DNA of 25,757 nt from Candidatus Faecalibacterium faecipullorum (GCA_019118985.1 DWXX01000076.1:1-25757); one strand, 5' to 3'; counted from the stretch's first letter, positions 6,967-16,034 are shown. Numbers and translations: made by a program. Notes: generated by a model from the letters alone, not told the origin.

Positions 6967-6975
6967 TGGTATACT
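6967..6975 (+). promoter_or_regulatory. Extended -10 promoter of the cyclophilin-like lipoprotein gene
   Basis: TGG followed by TATACT (6970-6975) fits an extended -10 element. No -35 is recognisable at 16-18 nt. The start would be near 6982, about 50 nt before the ATG. Confidence 0.55.
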
Positions 6976-7031
6976 GATAGCACCGCCGCAGCGGCGGGCT
7001 ATGCCTTATGATATGACGCAAGGAGAAGATT

Positions 7032-7754
7032 ATGACTGGGAAAATCAAACGGGCCTGCGCGGCCCTTGCCCTGGCGGGGCTGTGCCTGCTGGCCGGGTGC
7101 AAGTCTGCGGGCGGCGGCCTGGCCGGCGGGGGCGCGGTCAGCCGCCCGGCGCAGGTGGAATCGGCCGAGCTGCAGTTCACCCGCCCGGCGCCGGGGGATA
7201 CTGTCGCCATCTTTGACACGTCGGCGGGGGTGTTCCGGGCGGTGCTCTTCCCCGACGAGGCGCCGCAGACCTGCGAGAACTTCATCGGGCTGGCGCAGGC
7301 CGGGTACTACGACGGCCTGACCATCACCCGGGCCGAGGCCGGCTTTGTGGTCGAAGCGGGGCGGGGCGCCGACGGCAGCGTCGCCACCGTCTGGGGCGGC
7401 AGCGGCTGCCCGCCCGAGTACACCGACCGGCTGCACCACTACGCGGGGGCCCTGTGCGCCGCCGCGGCGGAGGACGGGCTGAGCTACAGCGTCTTTTACG
7501 TCGTGCAGGCCGCCCCGGGCAGCGTCGGGCAGGAGCTGGCCGACCAGATGGCGGCGGCCGGCTGGCGGCAGGAGGTCATCGACGGGTACGCCGCCGGGGG
7601 CGCGCCCTACCTCGACTACACCGACACCGTCTTTGGGCAGGTGTACGAGGGGATGGAGACGGTGGACGCCATCGCGGCCGCCGACGTGGACGAGAACGGG
7701 GCCCCGCTGGAGGCCGTCACCATCCACAGCGTCGCCATCGAGACCTATGGCTGA
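7032..7754 (+). CDS. Cyclophilin-type peptidyl-prolyl isomerase-like lipoprotein
   Basis: The 240-aa product has a lipoprotein signal: basic MTGKIKRA, hydrophobic stretch, and lipobox LLAGC with Cys23, so the mature protein should be tethered outside the membrane. The rest is a compact cyclophilin fold: TVAIFDTSAGVFRAVLFPDEAPQTCENFIGLAQAGYYDGLTITR (57-100) matches the usual start of the domain, and FGQVYEGMETVDAIAAADVD its end. The catalytic Arg is kept (Arg100), but the usual F-x-R...Q-G-G-D pattern reads T-x-R...E-A-G-R, with Glu108 where active enzymes have Gln. It may be a weak or non-catalytic folding factor for exported proteins. GGAG precedes the ATG by 6 nt. The stop lies 5 nt from the end of convergent ruvX. 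Confidence 0.82.
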   Translation: MTGKIKRACAALALAGLCLLAGCKSAGGGLAGGGAVSRPAQVESAELQFTRPAPGDTVAIFDTSAGVFRAVLFPDEAPQTCENFIGLAQAGYYDGLTITRAEAGFVVEAGRGADGSVATVWGGSGCPPEYTDRLHHYAGALCAAAAEDGLSYSVFYVVQAAPGSVGQELADQMAAAGWRQEVIDGYAAGGAPYLDYTDTVFGQVYEGMETVDAIAAADVDENGAPLEAVTIHSVAIETYG

Positions 7755-7759
7755 CCGGC

Positions 7760-8191
7760 TTATACCTCGCCGGGGTGGTGCTTGCGCCAGGCAAGGTAGT
7801 TTTCCAGGATGACCGAGGCGCTGACCGCGTCCAGGATGGCCTTGCGCTTTTTGCCGAAGGTGCCGCTCTCGCTCAAAAAGCCGGCGGCGGTGATGGTGGT
7901 CTGCCGCTCGTCCCACATGCGGACGGGCAGGCCGCTCATGTCGGTGAGGAGCTCGCCCAGCTTGCGGCTCTTTTTGGCGCGGACGCCCTCGGTGCCGTCC
8001 ATGTTGCGGGGCAGCCCCACCACGATCATCTCGGCCCGGTGTTCTTTGGCGGCCTCGCAGACCCTGGCGGCCACCTTGGCCATGGCCTTTTCCTCAATTT
8101 GGGGCTTTAAGGGGGTGGCGAGCACCTCGCCGGGGTCGCAGACCGCAAGGCCGGTGCGGCTGTCGCCGTAATCCACTGCCAGTATTTTCAT
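7760..8191 (-). CDS. ruvX: YqgF/RuvX family Holliday junction resolvase-like nuclease
   Basis: The 143-aa length is typical. The RNase H-like fold shows LAVDYGDSRTGLAV at the N-terminus (Asp7 as a likely metal ligand), MIVVGLPRNMDGTEG (55-69), WDERQTT (93-99), and the C-terminal KAILDAVSASVIL (118-130, Asp121). The family acts in pre-16S rRNA 5'-end processing and may resolve branched DNA. AAAGGAG stands before the ATG at 8191, and a good promoter lies 30-58 nt upstream. Divergent addB starts 85 nt away. It converges on the lipoprotein gene with only 5 nt between stops and no terminator visible between them. Confidence 0.95.
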   Translation of the reverse strand: MKILAVDYGDSRTGLAVCDPGEVLATPLKPQIEEKAMAKVAARVCEAAKEHRAEMIVVGLPRNMDGTEGVRAKKSRKLGELLTDMSGLPVRMWDERQTTITAAGFLSESGTFGKKRKAILDAVSASVILENYLAWRKHHPGEV

Positions 8192-8220
8192 CCAATCGCT
8201 CCTTTGCTGTTGATAGGCCC

Positions 8221-8249
8221 ATTGTAGCATATCCGGCGGGGGGGCGCAA
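8221..8249 (-). promoter_or_regulatory. Promoter of ruvX
   Basis: On the minus strand TTGCGC (8249-8244), 17 nt, TACAAT (8226-8221), with an upstream TGC making an extended -10. Confidence 0.75.
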
Positions 8250-8275
8250 TCGTTTTGCGAAAGGGGGGCTTTATC

Positions 8276-11200
8276 ATGCTCAGGCTTGTGCTGGGGGGCG
8301 CGGGCAGCGGCAAGACCAGCTGGCTGTACCGCCGGATCGCCGCGCGGGCGGCCGCCGGGCAGCGCAGCATCCTGCTGGTGCCCGAACAGTTCACCTCCTC
8401 CACCGAGGGGCGGATCTACCGGGAACTGGGGGACGAGGGCTCGGGCTATGTCGAGAGCTTCTCCTTCACCTCGCTGGCTGAGCGCATCCTGTCCGAGGAG
8501 GGGGGCGCGGCCATCCAGACCCTGACCGACGCGGGGCGGGTGGCGCTGGTCCGCCGCGCGCTGGACCAGCTGCAGGACAGCGTCCAATTTTACCGCCGCC
8601 ACCGCCGCAGCGCGGCCTTCTGCCAGCTGGCGGCCGAGACCATCGACGAGCTGAAAAGCGCCGGGGTGGCAAGCGGGGACTTTGCCCGGCTGGCCGCCGG
8701 CTGCGGGGCCGAGAGCGAGCGGCTGGGGGAGCTGGCTTTGATCTACGCGGGGTACGAGACGCTGCTCGCGCAGACCGGCATCGACCCTGCCGACCGCATC
8801 GCCCTGGCCGCCGGCCGGCTGGAAGAGGCGGCTGCCGCGGGGCGGGCGCCGGCCTTCCTTGAAGGGCGGGCGGTGTATATCGACGAGTTCGACACCTTCA
8901 ACGCGCCCAAGCAGCGGCTGATGGCAGCCATGCTGGCCGCCCTGCCCGAGGTGACGGTGGCCCTGTGCGACGACGGCGCGCCGGCCGAGGCGGGGGACCT
9001 GGGCCTGTTTTCGGGCGCGAAGGCGGTGGCCGCGCGGCTCAAGACGCTGGCCCGCCGCAGCGGGGCCGAGGTGGCCGCCCCGGTGTTGCTGCGAGAGGAC
9101 CTGCGGCACAAGGAGGCCCCCGGCCTTGCTGCCCTGACGCGGCTGCTGGAGACGGGGGAGACCGGCGGCTATGCCGGCCCGGCGGGGGAGATACGCCTCT
9201 ACGCCGCCCCCAGCCGGGAGGAGGAGGCCCGGGCCGCCGCCGGGGCCATCCGCCGGCTGATGCGCCAGGGGGTGCGCTGCGGGCAGATCGCGGTGGTCTG
9301 CCGGGAGATGGACCACTACCGCGCCGCCGTCCGCTATGAGTTCCGTATGGCGGACATCCCCCTGTGGTGCGACGAGGCCACCACCCCGGCCTTCAGCGCG
9401 CCGGCGGCGGCCCTCACCGCCCTGCTGGAGCTGGTGTGCGGGGGCGACTACACCGAGCAGCTGTCCGCCCTGATCAAGACCGGGCTGACCAGCCTGGACG
9501 AAGAGGCGGCCTGCGCGCTGGAAAACTACGCCTACACCTGGTCCCCGCGGGCCGGCGAGTGGCGGGCCGACTTTACCAAGAGCCCCCGGGGCTTCGGCGG
9601 CGGGGGCGAAAGCGAGAAGCGGCAGGCGGAGGACAAGGCAGCCCTCGAGGCGATCAACCGGAGCCGCGCCTGCCTGATGGGGCCCATCGAGACGCTGCGG
9701 GCCCGCTGCCGGCAGGCCACGGCGGGCGAGATCAGCCGGGCGCTGTGGTTCTGCCTCGAAGCCCTCGGGGCCGAGCAGGCCCAGCAGCGGCAGGTGGACG
9801 AGCTGCGGGCGGCGCAGGGCATCCCCGCCGCCGAGGAGGCCGCCCGGGAGTGGAACGTGGTGATGGGGCTGCTGGACCAGATGGCCCGCCTGCTGGGGGA
9901 GGAGACCATCCCCCCCGACGAGTACGCCGAACTGTTCGCGCTGCTGCTGCGCAGCTCTGACCTGGGGCACATCCCCCAGACGCTGGACGCCGTCATGCTG
10001 GCGCCGGCCGGCAAGATGCGGCTGGACGGCCCCGACTACGTCTTTGTGCTGGGCGCAGCGGAAGGGGAGTTCCCCGCCGCGCCGGGGCAGACGGGGCTTT
10101 TGACCCATGCCGACCGGGACGCCCTGATGGCGCAGGAGGTCGACCTGCCCGACTGCTTTGAGAACCGTGTGGTGCGCGAGCAGGTCTGTTTTTACAAGGC
10201 CATGACCGCCCCCGCCAAAGGGCTGTGGATCAGCTGGCCCGCCGGGGCGGGGCAGACCCTGGCCGCGGCGGCGCAGCCCATCGCGGACCTGCTGGCCCCG
10301 CCCGCGCCCGCGCTGACGCTATTGGACATGGCCGCCACCCCCGGCAGCGCCCTCGACTGCCTGGGGGGCGGCTGGCCGCTGGACGGCGCGCAGCGCGCCG
10401 CCCTGACCGAGGCGCTGCGGGGCGCCGGGGCGGCGGGCCTCGGCCTGCTGGAGCGTATGGCCCAGAACCCGCCCCACAAGATCGAGGACCTGGCCGCCCT
10501 GGGCGGGCTGCTGGGGGACCGGCTGTCGGTATCCCCCAGCCAGATGGAGGCCTACGCCAGCTGCCCCTACGGGTACTTTCTGCACTATGTGCTGGGGCTG
10601 CGGCCGCGCAGGAAGGCACAGCTCTCCCCCGACCAGAGCGGCAGCCTGATGCACTGGGTGCTGCAGATGGCCCTCGACCCCGCCCCGGGGCCCGACAACC
10701 CCTGCAAAGGGCGTATGCCCGCACCCTTCGCCCAACTGAGCGACGGGCAGCTGGGCGAGCTGGCCGCCTATCTTGTGGCCGAGTACGCCCGCCGCTACCT
10801 GCCCGAGGACACCGCCCGGATGCGCTACCTGCTGACCCGCCTGGGGCGGAGCATGGCGGGCCTTTTGTGCTACCTGCGTGACGAGCAGGCCCAGAGCAGC
10901 TTTGCCCCGGCCGCCTGCGAGCTGAAGATCGGGCCGGGGGGCGTGCGGCCCCAGGTCTACCGGCTGCCGGGGGGGCGGCTGGTGCGGCTGGTGGGCACGG
11001 TGGACCGCGCCGACGAGTGGGTGGAGCCCGACGGCACCCGCTGGGTGCGGGTGGTGGACTACAAGACCGGCGCCAAGACCCTCGACCTGCGGGAGGTGTA
11101 CTGCGGGCTGGACTGCCAGATGCTGCTCTATCTCTTCAGCCTGACGAGGGACGAGACGGGCCGCTTTGCCGGGGCGCAGCCGGCGGGGGTGCTCTACCTG

Positions 11201-11653
11201 ATGGCTGACCCCAGCCCCGCCACCGCCGCCCGGGCCGCCGCCCAGAAGACCCCGCCCTGCACGCTGGACGGCCTTGTCCGGGACGAGGAGAAGATCTTCG
11301 ACGCCATGGACCCCGGCCGCACCGGGCTGTACCTGCCCTTCGGGTGGGTGGACGGCAAGCCCAGCCCCTACCAGAAGCACCGCCGGGCCGACGGGGCCAA
11401 GCTGCGCCGCATCGAGGGGCACCTGGACGCCCTGGTGGCCGGCATGGGGGAAAAGCTCTACAGCGGGCGGATCGAGGCGCTGCCTCTGGTGACCCGCCGC
11501 GACCCCTGCAGCTGGTGCGACTACAGCTTCATCTGCTGCCACGAGGCGGGCGGCGGCCAGCGGCTGGTCAAGGATATAGCCCCCGCCCACCCCTTTGAGG
11601 AGGACGCGGGGCCGGGCGGCGCCGCCGGCGCCGGGAAGGAGGATGCACCATGA
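8276..11653 (+). CDS. addB: ATP-dependent helicase/nuclease subunit B (AddB)
   Basis: AddB is half of the AddAB helicase-nuclease that resects double-strand breaks for RecA loading. The 1125-aa protein starts MLRLVLGGAGSGKTSW, with a P-loop at 7-14. The C-terminal RecB-like nuclease has VVDYKTG (Asp928, Lys930) and CQMLLYLF. Four cysteines, Cys763 (CPYGYF) and Cys1078, Cys1081, Cys1087 (C-x2-C-x5-C), match the AddB 4Fe-4S staple that closes the nuclease domain. I start at 8276 after AAAGGGGGG rather than the TTG at 8255. The stop overlaps the addA start (ATGA), so the two are translationally coupled. Confidence 0.95.
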   Translation: MLRLVLGGAGSGKTSWLYRRIAARAAAGQRSILLVPEQFTSSTEGRIYRELGDEGSGYVESFSFTSLAERILSEEGGAAIQTLTDAGRVALVRRALDQLQDSVQFYRRHRRSAAFCQLAAETIDELKSAGVASGDFARLAAGCGAESERLGELALIYAGYETLLAQTGIDPADRIALAAGRLEEAAAAGRAPAFLEGRAVYIDEFDTFNAPKQRLMAAMLAALPEVTVALCDDGAPAEAGDLGLFSGAKAVAARLKTLARRSGAEVAAPVLLREDLRHKEAPGLAALTRLLETGETGGYAGPAGEIRLYAAPSREEEARAAAGAIRRLMRQGVRCGQIAVVCREMDHYRAAVRYEFRMADIPLWCDEATTPAFSAPAAALTALLELVCGGDYTEQLSALIKTGLTSLDEEAACALENYAYTWSPRAGEWRADFTKSPRGFGGGGESEKRQAEDKAALEAINRSRACLMGPIETLRARCRQATAGEISRALWFCLEALGAEQAQQRQVDELRAAQGIPAAEEAAREWNVVMGLLDQMARLLGEETIPPDEYAELFALLLRSSDLGHIPQTLDAVMLAPAGKMRLDGPDYVFVLGAAEGEFPAAPGQTGLLTHADRDALMAQEVDLPDCFENRVVREQVCFYKAMTAPAKGLWISWPAGAGQTLAAAAQPIADLLAPPAPALTLLDMAATPGSALDCLGGGWPLDGAQRAALTEALRGAGAAGLGLLERMAQNPPHKIEDLAALGGLLGDRLSVSPSQMEAYASCPYGYFLHYVLGLRPRRKAQLSPDQSGSLMHWVLQMALDPAPGPDNPCKGRMPAPFAQLSDGQLGELAAYLVAEYARRYLPEDTARMRYLLTRLGRSMAGLLCYLRDEQAQSSFAPAACELKIGPGGVRPQVYRLPGGRLVRLVGTVDRADEWVEPDGTRWVRVVDYKTGAKTLDLREVYCGLDCQMLLYLFSLTRDETGRFAGAQPAGVLYLMADPSPATAARAAAQKTPPCTLDGLVRDEEKIFDAMDPGRTGLYLPFGWVDGKPSPYQKHRRADGAKLRRIEGHLDALVAGMGEKLYSGRIEALPLVTRRDPCSWCDYSFICCHEAGGGQRLVKDIAPAHPFEEDAGPGGAAGAGKEDAP

Positions 11654-14600
11654 ACTGGACCCCGGCCCAACAGGCCGCCATCGATGACCGCGGCGGGGCG
11701 CTGCTGGTCAGCGCGGCGGCAGGCAGCGGCAAGACCGCCGTCCTGACCGAGCGGGCGGTGCGACTCATCACCGACCCGGAGCGCCCGGTGGACGCCGACA
11801 GGCTGCTGATCGTCACCTTTACCAACGCAGCCGCGGCCGAGCTGCGGGCCCGCATCGCCGACAAGCTGCTGCGGCTGGCCCGGGCCGACCCGGCCAGCAG
11901 CTGGCTGCGCCGGCAGCGGATGCTGCTGCAGCGGGCCCCCATCTGCACCATCGACGCCTTCTGTCTCGAGCTGCTGCACCGGCACTTTGAGGCGCTGGAC
12001 ATCCCCCCCGACTTCGCCCCGGCCGACGCCGGCAGCGTCTCGGCCATGCGGGAGGCCGCCCTGGCCGAAACGCTGGAGGAAGCCTGCACCGACCCGGACT
12101 TCTGCGCCTTCGCCGACCTGTACGGCAAGGGCCGCAGCGACGAGGCCGCCGGCCGCGCCCTGCTGCAGATCTATGATTTCCTGCGGGCGCTGCCCGACTA
12201 TGACCGGGTGCTGGACGAGATGCTCGCCCCCTGGCAGACGGCGGGCAGCTTTGCCGGCTCGGCCTGGCAGCAGCTGCTGGAGGGGCTGGCGGGGCAGCGG
12301 GCGAGAGCCGCCTGCAGCCTGCTCGCCGCCGCCCTGGCCGACTGCCAGGCCGACTGGGCGGCCGAGCGGGCCCGCGCCGAGGAGAGCCGCAAGACCGACG
12401 CCGCCCGCGCCGCGGCCGCCGCGAAGGTGAACGACAAATTCGCCGAGCCGCTGGAACGGCTGGAAGAGTCCCTCGCGCTGCTGCGCCGGGTGGAGGGCCT
12501 GGCCGCCGCCGGGGACTGGGAGGGGCTGTACGCCCTGCTGACCCCCTACCTGCTGGGGGCTGCGCGCGCCCCCGGCCTGAAAGGGATGAAGGTGCGGCTG
12601 GCCGGCGACCGGAAAGCCGCCGTCCGCACCCGGGCAGACGAGGCCGCCGGATTGTTTGAGGAGATCCTGGCCCTCATCCCCTGCAGCGAGGGGGAGGCCG
12701 AGGCCGACCGCGCCCTGGCCGCGCCCTGCCTGGCGGGGCTGGCACGGGCGGTGCGCGGGTTCGACCGGCGGTTTGCCGCCAAAAAGAAGGCGCGCCGGCT
12801 GCTGGAGTTCAGCGACTTCGAGCAGATGGCCCTCCAACTGCTGCGGGGCCCCGACGGCCGGCCCACCCCCCTCTGCGAGGGGCTGCGGGCAGGCTACGGC
12901 GCGGTGATGGTGGACGAGTACCAGGACACCAACGCCCTGCAGGACGCCCTCTACAGCTGCCTGGCCGCCCCGGGCGGGCGGAACCTCTTCCTGGTGGGGG
13001 ACTTGAAGCAGAGCATCTACCGCTTCCGCCAGGCGGACCCCGCCATCTTCCGGGACAAGCTGGAGAGCTGGCCGCCGCTGCCCGGCGGCGCGGCCCGGCC
13101 CGCGCCTGCCGACGGGGCGGCGGGGCAGCCCGCCCTGCTGGCCCTGGACGCCAACTTCCGCTCGGCGCCGGCGGTGGTGGCGGGGGTCAACTTCTTCTTT
13201 GAGCAGCTGATGCGCCCCGCCCTCGGGGACACCGCCTACGGGCCGGGGCAGCGTCTGGTCTGCGGCGCGTCCGGGGACTATCAGGGCGCGGTGGAAGCCT
13301 GCCTGCTGCCCGACGACACCGCCGAGACCGACGCCGCGTGGATCGCCGGGCGCATCGCAGACCTGCTGGCCGAGGGGGCCCCGGTGCGGGAGGGCGGTGC
13401 CACCCGCCCGGTGCGCTGCGAGGACTGCTGCATTTTGCTGGCGGCGCGGGCGGACTTCCCCATCTACACCAAGGCGCTGGCCGCCCGGGGCATCCCGGTC
13501 TACGCCGACGCGCGGGAGAACCTCTTCACCGCGGCCCACATCCGGCCGCTGGTGGCCCTGCTCAAGGTCATCGACAACCCCGCCCAGGACGTCTATCTGG
13601 CCGCGGCCATGCTGGGGCCGGTGTTCGGTTTCACCGACGACGACCTGGTGCGGCTGCGGGCCCGCTGCAAGGAGGGCAGCCTCTACGGCGCGGTGGCAGC
13701 TATCGTCCGGGACGAGGGGGCGGACGACCCCTTCAGCTGCCGGGTGCGGGGGTTCTACGCCCACCTGACCGGGCTGCGGCGGCTGGCGCGCAGCGTCCCG
13801 GCCGAACGGCTGCTGGAAGAGATCTTCGCCTCGACAGGGTACCTCGCGGCCCTCGGCGCCATGGAGAACGGCCAGCGCCGGCGGGAGGACGCCCGGCGGT
13901 TCGCCGCCTTCTGCGCCGGGGCGGGCGCGGGGGGCATCTCGGCGCTGGTGCGAGCCATCGACGCCGCGGCCGCCGCCGGCGGGGAGGTGGGGGACGCCGC
14001 CCCCGGCGCGGCAAAGCCGGGGTGCGTCACCGTCATGACCATCCACCGGTCCAAGGGGCTGGAGTTCCCGGTGGTCTTTCTGGCGGGGACGGGCCGGGCC
14101 TTCAACACCGCCGACCTGCGCGCGCCGCTGCTGCTCCACCGCAGGTACGGCATGGGGCTCAAGCTGCGTCAGCCGGAGGGGGAACTCTACCGCACCGCGC
14201 CCTTTGCCGCCCTGGCCGCCGTCCATGAGCAGGAGCTGCGCAGCGAGCAGATGCGGCTGCTCTACGTCGCCATGACCCGCGCGCGGGACCGCCTTGTCCT
14301 GACCATGCCGCTGGGGGTGACCAAGAGCTCGAACCCCCTGCAGCGGGCGGCGGCTTTCCTGGCGGCGGGCGCGGGGGAGGTGCTGCACAGCCAGTGCAAT
14401 TCTTTCGCCGGGTGGCTGCGGGCGGCGCTGCTGGTCCACCCCGACGGCGGCCCGCTGCGGCGGCTGGCCGGGGAGCTGCAGCTGCCCTTTGCGGACACCG
14501 ACAGCCGCATCACCCTCTGCCTGCCCGATGCGGCGCAGCCCCTGCCTGCGGCAGAGCCCGAAGCGCCCCCTGCGGCCGATGCGGCCCTCGCGGCGGCGCT

Positions 14601-15303
14601 GCGGGCGGGGTTTGACTGGCAGTACCCGGCGGCGGGGCTGGCGGCGGTGCCGGCCAAGGTCAGCGTCACCAGCATCGTCCACCGGACCGGGGCCGTCACC
14701 CTCGAGCGGCCGGCCTTCCTGGCCAAAGAGGGGCTGTCGGCGGCCGAGCTGGGCACCGCCATGCACGCCTTTTTGCAGCACGCCGACTTCGCGGCCCTGG
14801 TCGGGCCGGCGCAAGCCGGCGGGCAGGCGCTTTTGGACGCCCTCGAGGCCGAGCGGGAGCGGCAGCTGGCCGCCCGGCTGGCCGCCCCCGACACGGCGGC
14901 AAGGCTCGACCTTGGACGTCTGGCCCGGTTTTTCGGCGGGGCGGCCTTTGGGCGGGTCTGCGCCGCCGACGAGGTGCTGCGGGAGTACGCCTTCATCACC
15001 GCGCTGCCGGCGGCGGCCGTCCTGGCAGCCGAGGGCCAGGGCCCCGACGAGATGCCCCCCGCCGCCGCGCGCCGCCAGGTGCTGGTGCAGGGCATCGCCG
15101 ACCTGGTGCTGCTCTTTTCTGACCACATCGAGCTGGTGGACTACAAGACCGACCGCGGCAAGTCGGCCGATGAGCTCGCCGCGGCCTACCGCGCGCAGCT
15201 GGCCCTCTACGCCCTCGCCATTGAAAAGCGCTTTGCCCCCCGGCGGGTGACCTGCAAGGGGATCTACTCCCTCGCGCTGGGGCGGCTGGTGGACGTCGAA
15301 TAA
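11650..15303 (+). CDS. addA: ATP-dependent helicase/nuclease subunit A (AddA)
   Basis: This 1217-aa UvrD/Rep-type (SF1A) helicase with a C-terminal nuclease is the partner of AddB. Motifs in order: Walker A AAGSGKT (23-29), VTFTNAAAAELRARI (motif Ia), DEYQDTN (422-428, Walker B), GDLKQSIYRFRQADP (motif III), VTVMTIHRSKGLEFPVV (motif V), RLLYVAMTRARDRL (motif VI), and the nuclease VDYKTDRGKS with Asp1164 and Lys1166. Length is close to the Bacillus protein. GGAGG lies before the ATG at 11650, within the end of addB. Both strands of AddAB are cut, by the two nuclease domains. A shared bidirectional terminator follows. Confidence 0.97.
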   Translation: MNWTPAQQAAIDDRGGALLVSAAAGSGKTAVLTERAVRLITDPERPVDADRLLIVTFTNAAAAELRARIADKLLRLARADPASSWLRRQRMLLQRAPICTIDAFCLELLHRHFEALDIPPDFAPADAGSVSAMREAALAETLEEACTDPDFCAFADLYGKGRSDEAAGRALLQIYDFLRALPDYDRVLDEMLAPWQTAGSFAGSAWQQLLEGLAGQRARAACSLLAAALADCQADWAAERARAEESRKTDAARAAAAAKVNDKFAEPLERLEESLALLRRVEGLAAAGDWEGLYALLTPYLLGAARAPGLKGMKVRLAGDRKAAVRTRADEAAGLFEEILALIPCSEGEAEADRALAAPCLAGLARAVRGFDRRFAAKKKARRLLEFSDFEQMALQLLRGPDGRPTPLCEGLRAGYGAVMVDEYQDTNALQDALYSCLAAPGGRNLFLVGDLKQSIYRFRQADPAIFRDKLESWPPLPGGAARPAPADGAAGQPALLALDANFRSAPAVVAGVNFFFEQLMRPALGDTAYGPGQRLVCGASGDYQGAVEACLLPDDTAETDAAWIAGRIADLLAEGAPVREGGATRPVRCEDCCILLAARADFPIYTKALAARGIPVYADARENLFTAAHIRPLVALLKVIDNPAQDVYLAAAMLGPVFGFTDDDLVRLRARCKEGSLYGAVAAIVRDEGADDPFSCRVRGFYAHLTGLRRLARSVPAERLLEEIFASTGYLAALGAMENGQRRREDARRFAAFCAGAGAGGISALVRAIDAAAAAGGEVGDAAPGAAKPGCVTVMTIHRSKGLEFPVVFLAGTGRAFNTADLRAPLLLHRRYGMGLKLRQPEGELYRTAPFAALAAVHEQELRSEQMRLLYVAMTRARDRLVLTMPLGVTKSSNPLQRAAAFLAAGAGEVLHSQCNSFAGWLRAALLVHPDGGPLRRLAGELQLPFADTDSRITLCLPDAAQPLPAAEPEAPPAADAALAAALRAGFDWQYPAAGLAAVPAKVSVTSIVHRTGAVTLERPAFLAKEGLSAAELGTAMHAFLQHADFAALVGPAQAGGQALLDALEAERERQLAARLAAPDTAARLDLGRLARFFGGAAFGRVCAADEVLREYAFITALPAAAVLAAEGQGPDEMPPAAARRQVLVQGIADLVLLFSDHIELVDYKTDRGKSADELAAAYRAQLALYALAIEKRFAPRRVTCKGIYSLALGRLVDVE

Positions 15304-15311
15304 AATAAAAA

Positions 15312-15341
15312 GGGGCCCTGCCGGTGCGGCGGGGCCCTTTT
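15312..15341. terminator. Bidirectional terminator between addA and xpt
   Basis: GGGCCCTGCC pairs over 10 bp with GGCGGGGCCC. T4 follows on the plus strand, and a run of A before it (15302-15311) gives a T-rich tail on the minus strand, so it serves both convergent genes. Confidence 0.88.
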
Positions 15342-15352
15342 GGGTCTTATCT

Positions 15353-15946
15353 TCAGCTCTGATGGGGCTGCGGGCGGAAGGTGATGGCCCCCGTCTCGTC
15401 GTCCATGGCGTCGACGATGGCCAGCGACTCCAGCTGGATGCCACGGGCGCGGATGACCTCGCCCCCGGGCTGGAAGCCCTTCTCGATGGCGATGCCGATG
15501 CCCTCCACCGTGGCGCCGGCCCGGTCGGCCAGGTCCAGCAGCCCCACCAGGGCGCAGCCGTTGGCCAGAAAGTCGTCCACGATCAGCAGGTGGTCGTCGG
15601 GCCCGAGGAACTTCTTGGAGACGATGACGTTGTAGATCTTCTTGTGGGTGAAGGACTGGATGCGGGTCTCGTAGTTGTCGTAGTCGAGGTTGATGCTCAT
15701 GGCCTTTTTGGCAAAGACCACCGGCACGTCCAGCTCGGCGGCCACGATGGCGGCGATGCCGATGCCGCTGGCCTCGATGGTCAGCACCTTGTTGATGGGC
15801 TTTGCGGCGAACAGGCGCTTCCACTCCCGCGCCATCTCGCGGAACAGGTGGATGTCCATCTGATGGTTGATGAAGCTGTCCACCTTGAGCACCCCGCCCG
15901 GCCGGACGATGCCGTCTTTGCGGATGCGGTCTTCCAGAAGTTTCAT
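15353..15946 (-). CDS. xpt: Xanthine phosphoribosyltransferase
   Basis: Xpt converts xanthine and PRPP to XMP for purine salvage. At 197 aa it has standard length. It begins MKLLEDRIRKDGIV and contains INHQMDIHLF (26-35), the LTIEASGIGIAAIVA hinge (55-69) and the PRPP loop LLIVDDFLANG (120-130). GGAGG lies before the ATG. A promoter lies 60-88 nt upstream. Unlike Bacillus subtilis xpt, there is no room for a guanine riboswitch in the roughly 50-nt leader. The PRPP used here would be supplied by the synthetase encoded at 4135. Confidence 0.96.
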   Translation of the reverse strand: MKLLEDRIRKDGIVRPGGVLKVDSFINHQMDIHLFREMAREWKRLFAAKPINKVLTIEASGIGIAAIVAAELDVPVVFAKKAMSINLDYDNYETRIQSFTHKKIYNVIVSKKFLGPDDHLLIVDDFLANGCALVGLLDLADRAGATVEGIGIAIEKGFQPGGEVIRARGIQLESLAIVDAMDDETGAITFRPQPHQS

Positions 15947-15980
15947 AGTTAGGCTCCTCCCTCCGCCTGCCGGCGGCTCG

Positions 15981-16012
15981 CAGTATACATCCCAGTGTTA
16001 TCAACAGTATAC
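15981..16012. repeat. Direct repeat CAGTATAC around the xpt promoter
   Basis: CAGTATAC occurs at 15981-15988 and 16005-16012, 24 nt apart. Each contains the palindrome GTATAC, and the second overlaps the xpt -10. They could be operator half-sites or alternative -10 elements. Function not shown. Confidence 0.4.
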
Positions 16013-16034
16013 CGGATTGCGCTGAGGGTGGCAA
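16006..16034 (-). promoter_or_regulatory. Promoter of xpt
   Basis: On the minus strand TTGCCA (16034-16029), 17 nt, TATACT (16011-16006). Confidence 0.75.

Noticed and set aside
8192..10108. Extension of the ruvX frame by more than 600 codons upstream
   Set aside because: It is antisense to addB; ruvX has its own ATG, ribosome site and promoter at 8191-8249.
11521..15444. A 1307-codon open frame on the minus strand opposite addA
   Set aside because: AddA on the plus strand has every helicase and nuclease motif. The antisense frame gives low-complexity Gly/Gln/Arg/Pro sequence with no domain, as expected for the complement of GC-rich codons.
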